Assembly: GCA_019113175.1 (NCBI GenBank)
Contig: DXHY01000027.1
Location: 1-64,000, forward strand
DNA: 64,000 nucleotides
Direction: 5' to 3'
From: Candidatus Eisenbergiella stercoravium
GTDB lineage: Bacteria > Bacillota > Clostridia > Lachnospirales > Lachnospiraceae
Numbering within the stretch: the first letter of the stretch is position 1; each line of letters begins with the position of its first letter. Under the pieces are notes generated by a model. That model did not search any database and was not told the DNA's origin. It was given only the letters and a program-made list of their open reading frames with translations. A program made the position numbers and the translations under genes. Positions 56,822 through 64,000 of this stretch are shown one piece after another.

Positions 56822-58021
56822 TTAATCCAGATAGTCCTTCAGCTTGCGGCTGCGGCTGGGGTGGCGCAGCTTACGCAGCGCCTTCGCCTCGATCTGACGA
56901 ATACGTTCACGGGTCACGTTAAATTCCTTACCCACTTCCTCCAGGGTTCTTGCCCGGCCGTCATCCAGGCCGAAACGCAGACGCAGCACCTTCTGTTCTC
57001 TCTCCGTCAGCGTTCCAAGCACCTCGTTGAGCTGTTCCTTCAGGAGGGAAAACGCAGCCGCATCCGCGGGAACTGGCACATTGTCATCCTGAATGAAGTC
57101 TCCCAGATGGCTGTCCTCCTCCTCGCCGATAGGCGTCTCCAGAGAAACCGGCTCCTGGGAAATCTTCAGGATCTCACGCACACGCTCCACGGGCATGTTC
57201 ATCTCCTCCGCGATCTCCTCCGGAGTAGGTTCCCGTCCCAGCTCCTGCAGCAGCTGTCTGCTCACACGGATCAGTTTGTTGATGGTTTCCACCATGTGAA
57301 CGGGAATCCGGATCGTTCTGGCCTGATCCGCAATAGCTCTGGTGATGGCCTGGCGGATCCACCAGGTAGCATAAGTGGAAAACTTGTAGCCCTTGCGATA
57401 ATCAAACTTTTCCACCGCCTTGATCAGACCCAGATTTCCCTCCTGGATCAGATCCAGAAACAGCATGCCGCGGCCGACATAACGCTTGGCGATGCTGACC
57501 ACCAGGCGCAGGTTGGCCTCCGCCAGACGCTTCTTTGCATCCTCATCCCCATTCTCCATGCGCTGCGCCAGCTCGATCTCCTCCTCTGCGGACAGAAGCG
57601 GTACCTTTCCGATTTCCTTCAGGTACATACGCACCGGGTCCTCAATGCTGACGCCGTCCGGAACGGACAGGTCGATATTTTCCATATCCACCTCATCCTC
57701 ATCGGACAGAAGAAGCTCCTCATCCGGAATGTCATCATCGTCGCCGGTAATGCGCAGCACATCCACACCGCTCTGCTCCAGCAGCTCCAGCAGCCTGTCA
57801 AACTGCTCCTCATTGAGCTGCATATCCGCAAAGTAGTCGTTTACCTCCTGATACTCCAGGATATTCTTCTTTTTTCTTGCAACTGTAATCAGTCCACGGA
57901 CCCGCTCCAGGAACTTCGCCTCTGCCGCCGCCCGTTCCTCGGGAGTCATCTCGGAAACAGGTGTCGTTTTCTTTCCTTCTTCTGCTTTTTCCTGTGTCTT
58001 TTTACCCATCTTTACGTCCAT
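56822..58021 (-). CDS. rpoD: RNA polymerase primary sigma factor
   Basis: [79 protein letters not shown]. Confidence 0.98.
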   Translation of the reverse strand: MDVKMGKKTQEKAEEGKKTTPVSEMTPEERAAAEAKFLERVRGLITVARKKKNILEYQEVNDYFADMQLNEEQFDRLLELLEQSGVDVLRITGDDDDIPDEELLLSDEDEVDMENIDLSVPDGVSIEDPVRMYLKEIGKVPLLSAEEEIELAQRMENGDEDAKKRLAEANLRLVVSIAKRYVGRGMLFLDLIQEGNLGLIKAVEKFDYRKGYKFSTYATWWIRQAITRAIADQARTIRIPVHMVETINKLIRVSRQLLQELGREPTPEEIAEEMNMPVERVREILKISQEPVSLETPIGEEEDSHLGDFIQDDNVPVPADAAAFSLLKEQLNEVLGTLTEREQKVLRLRFGLDDGRARTLEEVGKEFNVTRERIRQIEAKALRKLRHPSRSRKLKDYLD

Positions 58022-58050
58022 CCTTCCTGCGCATGTTACTATTGTTATCC

Positions 58051-59832
58051 TTAATCAAGGGAAATATGCGTTTTGCTAAGTTCTTCCAGTGCCTTTTTCC
58101 CCGCAATCACGCGGTTCAGCGCCTCTATGTCGCTTCCGAGACGCCCGCTGTTATACTCATAGCTGATTCTTTTGACAGAAACCAGAATATCATGCAGGGC
58201 TTTCTCCTTTTCCTTCTTCGTCTCCGGTTCCACCAGGCTGGTGTTGAAAATGGCGGCCACCTCTCTCTGCTCCTCTTCCTCCGGGAACATGCTGACGATG
58301 GCAGCGGCATTCACCGTGCCCTGTGCCAGATCTTCAAACAGCCTGTCCGCCACTTTCCGGTACAGCTCCTCCGTAAAATCCTCCGGTGAAAGAAATGCGG
58401 AAATCTTCGGATATATCTGCGGCTCCTCCGCCAGCCAGGTCAGAAGCACCCTTTGCGTCTTCTTCACGTTATCCTCCGGCGTGGTCTTCTTCTGGATTCC
58501 AGACTTCGGCCGTTCCACCGGCCGGGCATAGCCGGTGCTCGCCGCAGTGGATGCAACCAGCTTCCGAAGGCTCTCAAAGCCGATATGATATTTTTCCGCC
58601 ACAGCCTCCAGGTAATTCTCCCGCTCCACCTCTTCCGGAAACTCACAGAGCTTCTTTGCCACGGCCCGGTGGAACTCCGTCTTCTTCTCCGGATCGTTCA
58701 GATCGTACTCCCGCTGCAGCATGCGGATTTCAAACAGGAAGCTGTTTTCCGCGTTGTCGATCCTCTCCTGAAAGGCCTCCGCCCCCAGATTCTTGATAAA
58801 TTCATCCGGATCCTTGTAGGGCTCCAGGTTGATTACCCGTCCGGTAAGTCCTGCCTCCTTCAGAATTCCGATGGCCCGAAGCGCCGCTTTTACTCCGGCA
58901 CCGTCACTGTCATAGGACAGGAGCACTTCCTTCGTATACCGCTTCAGAAGCCCGGCCTGTCCCAGGGTGAAGGCGGTCCCCAGAGACGCCACCGCCTGAT
59001 TGAAGCCCGCCTGATGCATGGCGATCACATCCATGTAGCCCTCACAGAGGATGATGTTTCCCTTCCGCGAGGATCTGGCAAAATTCAGCCCGTACAGGTT
59101 CCTGCTTTTATCGAAAATGGGCGTTTCCGGGGAGTTCAGGTATTTCGGCTTCCCGTCGCCCATCACCCGGCCGCCGAAACCGATAACCCGGTGGTTGATA
59201 TCTTCGATGGGAAACATCACACGGTTCCAGAATTTGTCGTACATACCGTGCTTTTCATCCGTATTGCAAAGCCCGGCCTCCCGGATCAGCTCCTCCGGAA
59301 ATCCTTTGCTCTTCAGGTAACGCACCAGATCGTCCGGAGTCTTGTTGGCATAGCCCAGGCCGAAACGGTGGATGGTTTCATCTGTCAGCTTCCGTTCCCG
59401 CAGGTAATTCAGGCCCTGCTCTCCCTGCTTCGCCCGGAGCTGAAAATAGAAATATTTTGCGGCCTCCTTATTGATGGCAAGGAGCCTGCTCCTTCTGCTC
59501 TGCTCTTTTCTTGCCTCCTCTGACTCATCTGCCTCCGGCAGGCTGATTCCCGCCCTGTCCGCCAGCGCCTTCACAGCTTCCGGAAATGTGTCGTTCTCGT
59601 ATTCCATCAGAAAGGTGAACACATTCCCGCCCGCCCCGCAGCCGAAACAGTAGTACATCTGCTTGGAACGGGAAACGGAAAAGGAGGGGGATTTCTCATT
59701 ATGAAACGGACACAGTCCGAAATAATTGGCCCCCTTCTTCTGCAGATGAACGTAACCGGAAATCACGTCCACAATATCGTTTCTGGATCTGACCTCTTCG
59801 ATCAGCTCGTCCGGATAAAACACAAGCCTCAC
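58051..59832 (-). CDS. dnaG: DNA primase
   Basis: [41 protein letters not shown]. Confidence 0.97.
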   Translation of the reverse strand: MRLVFYPDELIEEVRSRNDIVDVISGYVHLQKKGANYFGLCPFHNEKSPSFSVSRSKQMYYCFGCGAGGNVFTFLMEYENDTFPEAVKALADRAGISLPEADESEEARKEQSRRSRLLAINKEAAKYFYFQLRAKQGEQGLNYLRERKLTDETIHRFGLGYANKTPDDLVRYLKSKGFPEELIREAGLCNTDEKHGMYDKFWNRVMFPIEDINHRVIGFGGRVMGDGKPKYLNSPETPIFDKSRNLYGLNFARSSRKGNIILCEGYMDVIAMHQAGFNQAVASLGTAFTLGQAGLLKRYTKEVLLSYDSDGAGVKAALRAIGILKEAGLTGRVINLEPYKDPDEFIKNLGAEAFQERIDNAENSFLFEIRMLQREYDLNDPEKKTEFHRAVAKKLCEFPEEVERENYLEAVAEKYHIGFESLRKLVASTAASTGYARPVERPKSGIQKKTTPEDNVKKTQRVLLTWLAEEPQIYPKISAFLSPEDFTEELYRKVADRLFEDLAQGTVNAAAIVSMFPEEEEQREVAAIFNTSLVEPETKKEKEKALHDILVSVKRISYEYNSGRLGSDIEALNRVIAGKKALEELSKTHISLD

Positions 59833-59838
59833 ACCTTT

Positions 59839-60849
59839 CTACTTAACCGGCCAGCATTTCGGAATATAGATCTCTTCGTACTGAGCGATGGCAAACCGGT
59901 CGGTCATCGCTCCTATGTAATCGCAGACCACCCGTTCCCTGGGTTCTCCCCGCTCCATGAGCATGAGATATTCCCTGGACATCTGATCCGAATGATGCAG
60001 ATAATAATCATACAGCGTTTCCACCAGAAGCTCCGCCTTTCCTTCCTCTCCCTTCGCATAGGGATTGGTATAGACATTGGTAAACAGAAAAGCGCGCAGC
60101 TTCTTCATCGCTTCACCTGCTGCAGGAGACATGCAGATTTCATTTTTTCCATAGCTGTTCGTCACAATATCGTGGATAAAATGGTCCAGGCGTTCTCCTG
60201 TGGTTTTCCCCACCGTTTCCTGAATATCCTTCGGGATGTCCTCCTCCTTCAGGATACCGGCGCGGATGGCGTCGTCGCAGTCGTGATGAATATAGGCAAT
60301 CTTATCGGAAAGGCGCACGATCTTCCCTTCAAGCGTGGCGGGATTTCCCTTCGTCTGATGGTTACGGATGCCGTCTCTCACTTCGAAGGTCAGATTCAGC
60401 CCCTGGCCGTCCTTCTCAAGCACATCCACCGTGCGCACGCTCTGCTCGCTGTGTTCAAAGCCGTAGGGACAGACCCGGTTCAGCGCGCGCTCTCCGGCAT
60501 GTCCGAATGGCGTATGCCCCAGATCATGCCCCAGGGCGATGGCCTCCACCAGATCCTCGTTCAGCCTGAGCGCCTTCGCAATGGTTCTGGCATTCTGGGA
60601 AACCTCCAGCGTATGCGTCAGCCTTGTACGGTAATGGTCTCCCTCCGGCGAAAGGAACACCTGGGTTTTATCCTTCAGTCTGCGGAATGCCTTACAGTGC
60701 AGAATTCTGTCCCGGTCCCTTTGAAAGACCGGCCGAATGTCACAGGGTTCCTCACACTTAAGCCTTCCCAGGGAATTTTTGCTCAGAGTGGCATAGGGAC
60801 TTAAATATTTTTCTTCCCACTTTTCCAGATTTTCCCGAATTGTTGTCAT
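59839..60849 (-). CDS. dgt: deoxyguanosinetriphosphate triphosphohydrolase-like protein
   Basis: FRRLKDKTQVFLSPEGDHYRTRLTHTLEVSQNARTIAKALRLNEDLVEAIALGHDLGHTPFGHAGE. Confidence 0.95.
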   Translation of the reverse strand: MTTIRENLEKWEEKYLSPYATLSKNSLGRLKCEEPCDIRPVFQRDRDRILHCKAFRRLKDKTQVFLSPEGDHYRTRLTHTLEVSQNARTIAKALRLNEDLVEAIALGHDLGHTPFGHAGERALNRVCPYGFEHSEQSVRTVDVLEKDGQGLNLTFEVRDGIRNHQTKGNPATLEGKIVRLSDKIAYIHHDCDDAIRAGILKEEDIPKDIQETVGKTTGERLDHFIHDIVTNSYGKNEICMSPAAGEAMKKLRAFLFTNVYTNPYAKGEEGKAELLVETLYDYYLHHSDQMSREYLMLMERGEPRERVVCDYIGAMTDRFAIAQYEEIYIPKCWPVK

Positions 60850-61075
60850 CTGACGTTCTCCCGCAGCATTCCGGACCTGCCGGGCATATGCTTATTTAAA
60901 GGTGAAAAAAAGAAAGGCTTTTTGTTTCCTTCCCGATCAGTTTTCAACCGTTTCGGGAACCGGAATACTCCGATTCCCGAAATCCGCTATTTTATTATTC
61001 TGCGTTTTCTTTCAAAATCCTTTTTTATTTTTTCGAAAAAGTTTTCATATCGCTTTTTCGCTTCGCAGACAGACC

Positions 61076-62212
61076 TTATGCTGCAGGGTTATGATTTCTC
61101 CTGCTCCGTCCCTGTCCGTGCCCGCCGCAGGCCTCCTCGTATTCTTTCAGCTTCTGCCGGGCCTCCCGGCTCAGATTCACAGGTACCTGGATCTGTACCG
61201 TCACGTACTGATCGCCATGAACGCCCGGATTGGACATGGACACAATGCCCTTTCCTTTCAGCCGGATCTTCGTGCCGGACTGGGTTCCTTCCTTAATTTT
61301 GCAGACCACATTTCCGGAAATGGTGGGAACCGTTACCTCTCCGCCGAAAACCGCTGTTGTAAACGGAATGGAAACGGTGGTATACACATCCATTCCCTTC
61401 CGCTCAAAACCAGACTTCTCTCCTACCGTCACCTTCAGCAGCAGATCTCCCGGCTGCGCACCGCCCGTTCCTGAAGCGCCCTTGCCCTTCAGGCGGATGC
61501 TCTTTCCGGATTCTATTCCCGCAGGAATATGCACCTGCAGAGACTGAATGCTGCCATCCTCTCTCTGAAGCCGGATCATCTTGTCGCAGCCAAAGGCTGC
61601 CTCATCAAAGGTAACGGATACCTCCGCCCTCAGATCTGCGCCCTTCCGCTGACCGCCGAAATCTCCGAAGCCGCCCTGGTAAAAGCCGCTTCCCGTTCCC
61701 TGGCCGCCGGCTCCATATCCGGTCCGGCTCCAGGATGCACCTCCATCGCCGGTTCCATGGAATCCGTTGGTTCCATGGAATCCGTTGGTTCCATGAAATC
61801 CGCCGGTTCCGTTGCTTCCATGGAAGAAGTCTCCAAACAGATCGCCAAAAAGATCATCCATATTTCCGCCTTCAAAATGAAACTCCTGATAGCCGCCGTT
61901 TCCGTCGAAACCGTGGAAGCCATTAAAGCCCTGGAAGCCGCCTGCTCCATCCGTGCCGCCATAGGCGCCCTGTCCTGCGCTGCCGTCAAAGGCCGCGTGG
62001 CCAAACCGGTCGTACAGCTTCTTCTTTTCCGGATCGCTCAGCACCTCATAGGCCTCCGTCACTTCCTTAAACATCTGTTCTGCCTGCTGGTTGCCCGCAT
62101 TCGTATCGGGATGATATTTCTTTGCCAGTTTTCTGTATGCTTTTTTAATCGCTGCGGCGTCCGCATTTCTATCAACGCCCAGCACCTCATAATAATCTCT
62201 CTTGCCAGTCAT
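61076..62212 (-). CDS. DnaJ-like co-chaperone without zinc-finger domain (CbpA type)
   Basis: [36 protein letters not shown] region; DnaJ C-terminal domain; no CxxCxGxG repeats. Confidence 0.92.
   Translation of the reverse strand: MTGKRDYYEVLGVDRNADAAAIKKAYRKLAKKYHPDTNAGNQQAEQMFKEVTEAYEVLSDPEKKKLYDRFGHAAFDGSAGQGAYGGTDGAGGFQGFNGFHGFDGNGGYQEFHFEGGNMDDLFGDLFGDFFHGSNGTGGFHGTNGFHGTNGFHGTGDGGASWSRTGYGAGGQGTGSGFYQGGFGDFGGQRKGADLRAEVSVTFDEAAFGCDKMIRLQREDGSIQSLQVHIPAGIESGKSIRLKGKGASGTGGAQPGDLLLKVTVGEKSGFERKGMDVYTTVSIPFTTAVFGGEVTVPTISGNVVCKIKEGTQSGTKIRLKGKGIVSMSNPGVHGDQYVTVQIQVPVNLSREARQKLKEYEEACGGHGQGRSRRNHNPAA
61751..61804 (-). repeat. 3 x 18-bp minisatellite in DnaJ G/F region
   Basis: ggttccatggaatccgtt x2 plus ggttccatgaaatccgcc, encoding GTNGFH-type repeats. 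Confidence 0.88.
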
Positions 62213-62425
62213 ATACTTCTTCACCCTTTCTTTTTCAAAACGGGATTTTCATTCTATCCTCAAAAGAACCTCCGGCGTTCTGCCAGAGGATTCTTTTGTT
62301 CTACTTGTAATATAACAGCTATTTACACTGCTGTCAAGAGTTTTCCCTGATTTTCCGCCGCTTTTCCGCCGCATGGAATTTCCGCCGGGCTTTATTTGCT
62401 GCGCCCTTCTCCGCATCCGGCAGTT

Positions 62426-62499
62426 CACAATTTCTCCTCATTTTTTTCACAATTACTCCCTACAATTGCAACCTTTTCATCACAAATTTCTCCTATACT
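62426..62499 (+). promoter_or_regulatory. three phased direct repeats plus -10 element upstream of htrA
   Basis: CACAATTTCTCC (62426), CACAATTACTCC (62448), CACAAATTTCTCC (62481), TATACT (62494-62499). Confidence 0.55.
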
Positions 62500-62612
62500 G
62501 CAAAGCATAGAAACAAAGAGAGGCAGTCAGAGATCCGCCGGATGCAAATCAGTACGGAAGCATGAATGCCAATCCTGACCAAAACAATAATCATCAGGGA
62601 AAGGAGATTTCA

Positions 62613-64000
62613 ATGATGTCTGAATATTCATATAACAATTACAACCAGAATCCTTATATGGGAAACCAGAATATGGGGAGCAATTATAATAATGTAAATA
62701 ATGTACATACGCCGGCTCCGGAACAGCCGAAGAAACATGGTGCCTCCGGCAGGGCCGTGCGTACCGCAAAGAAAATCGGAGCCATCGCGCTGAGCGCTGT
62801 TCTGTTTGGCGGCATCGCGGCAGGCACCTTCCAGGGCGTCAATTACCTGACCGGATTTATACCAGACCGAACTGCACAGGCGGCACAGGAAGCACAGGTG
62901 GAAACAGCGGAAGCCGCTTCCGGCAGTGTGGACAGCAGCCAGGTTCTTCAGGCCACCACAGCTTCCGCTTCCGGCGAGATGAGTGTGGCTGACATCGCGG
63001 ATGCCGTCATGCCATCCATTGTCTCCATCACGAACCGTTCCGTACAGGAGGTACAGAACTATTTCAGCATGTTCGGTTATTATGGCGGACAGCCGATGGA
63101 GGAAGAAACGGAAAGCGTGGGTTCCGGTATTATTATCGGACAGAATGACAGCGAGCTTCTGATCGTCACCAACAACCACGTGGTGGAAGGCGCTGATTCC
63201 CTGACCGTTTCCTTCGTTGACAATCAGGCCTATGAAGCGAACCTGAAGGGAACCGATGCAGGCAATGATCTGGCAGTCATCGCCGTACCGCTTAAGAGCA
63301 TCTCCTCCGACACCATGTCCCAGATCAAAACAGCTGCTCTGGGCGACTCCGATGCGCTTCGCGTGGGTGAGCAGGTTGTTGCAATCGGCAACGCGCTGGG
63401 TTATGGTCAGTCCGTTACTACAGGTATTGTCAGCGCCACCAACCGGACCCTGACGACACAGAACGAGAACGGCTCTGACAGCACAACGGCAACATATATC
63501 CAGACAGATGCAGCCATCAACCCCGGCAATTCCGGCGGCGCGCTGGTCAACATGAAGGGCGAAGTGGTCGGCATCAATTCTGCAAAGCTTGCCAGCACTG
63601 AGGTGGAAGGCATGGGATACGCTATCCCGATCTCGAGAGTGTCTGATATCATCAACACACTGATGAATGAAAGTACGCTGACCAGAGTGGAGGAAGCGGA
63701 CCGCGGCAGCATCGGCATCACGGTTACCACCGTTCCTTCCAGCGTGACCCAGGCCTATGGCATTCCCACGGGTATATATGTATCTGATGTTCCTGAGGGC
63801 AGCAACGCAGCGGCGGCAGGCCTCCGCAGGGGTGATGTGATCACGGCTCTGGATGGAAGAAGCGTTACGGACGTGTCCCAGCTTCAGGAGCTGCTTCAGT
63901 ATTACAGCGCCGGACAGACCGTAACTCTGACAGTACAGAGCATTGAAAACAACGCATATACGGAGAAAACCATCACCACCACGCTTGTGGCTTCTACAGA
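62613..64000 (+). CDS. htrA: HtrA/DegP-type trypsin-PDZ serine protease (runs off right edge)
   Basis: SD AAGGAGA; MMSEYSYNNYNQNPYMGNQN..., TM, VTNNHVVEGAD, GNDLAVIAV, INPGNSGGALVN, PDZ AGLRRGDVITALDG. Absent from ORF track because it is truncated. Confidence 0.95.
   Translation, partial: MMSEYSYNNYNQNPYMGNQNMGSNYNNVNNVHTPAPEQPKKHGASGRAVRTAKKIGAIALSAVLFGGIAAGTFQGVNYLTGFIPDRTAQAAQEAQVETAEAASGSVDSSQVLQATTASASGEMSVADIADAVMPSIVSITNRSVQEVQNYFSMFGYYGGQPMEEETESVGSGIIIGQNDSELLIVTNNHVVEGADSLTVSFVDNQAYEANLKGTDAGNDLAVIAVPLKSISSDTMSQIKTAALGDSDALRVGEQVVAIGNALGYGQSVTTGIVSATNRTLTTQNENGSDSTTATYIQTDAAINPGNSGGALVNMKGEVVGINSAKLASTEVEGMGYAIPISRVSDIINTLMNESTLTRVEEADRGSIGITVTTVPSSVTQAYGIPTGIYVSDVPEGSNAAAAGLRRGDVITALDGRSVTDVSQLQELLQYYSAGQTVTLTVQSIENNAYTEKTITTTLVAST

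Overview
The window is about 64 kb of mostly housekeeping chromosome from a Lachnospiraceae/Clostridia-like Firmicute; this taxon is inferred from gene content and protein style only. No rRNA, tRNA, transposase, integrase, prophage or CRISPR array was recognised. Both ends cut through genes: a RelA/SpoT-type protein at the left (minus strand) and an HtrA-type protease at the right (plus strand). Neither is in the supplied ORF track. Main blocks are apt, groESL with a perfect CIRCE, a MacAB-like exporter, ppk-ppx, pheA, a folate operon (folC-folE-HD-folP-folBK), pyrBI, a sugar locus (AraA/FucI-like isomerase, DUF4867, FGGY kinase, divergent LacI), a siroheme sulfite/nitrite reductase, a zinc/COG0523 metal cluster with znuABC, rnpB, and dgt-dnaG-rpoD-trmK. 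The most interesting signals are non-coding. (1) Two copies of a ~95-nt structured element, 83/93 identical, sit in the 5' leaders of pyrB and of a coiled-coil gene, each just downstream of a sigma70-type promoter; G.U wobble changes preserve the stems. (2) A family of stacked-hairpin elements occurs at gene junctions (apt leader, folC/folE, gph/Cof, groEL/ydcF). The folC/folE copy is flanked by identical 18-bp direct repeats that carry the Shine-Dalgarno sequence. (3) GC-rich hairpins abut the Shine-Dalgarno of several genes. (4) A Cys-containing leader peptide ORF followed by a terminator-like hairpin lies ahead of pyrBI. (5) Helically phased direct repeats lie upstream of htrA. All calls come from reading the sequence; no database search or folding program was run.
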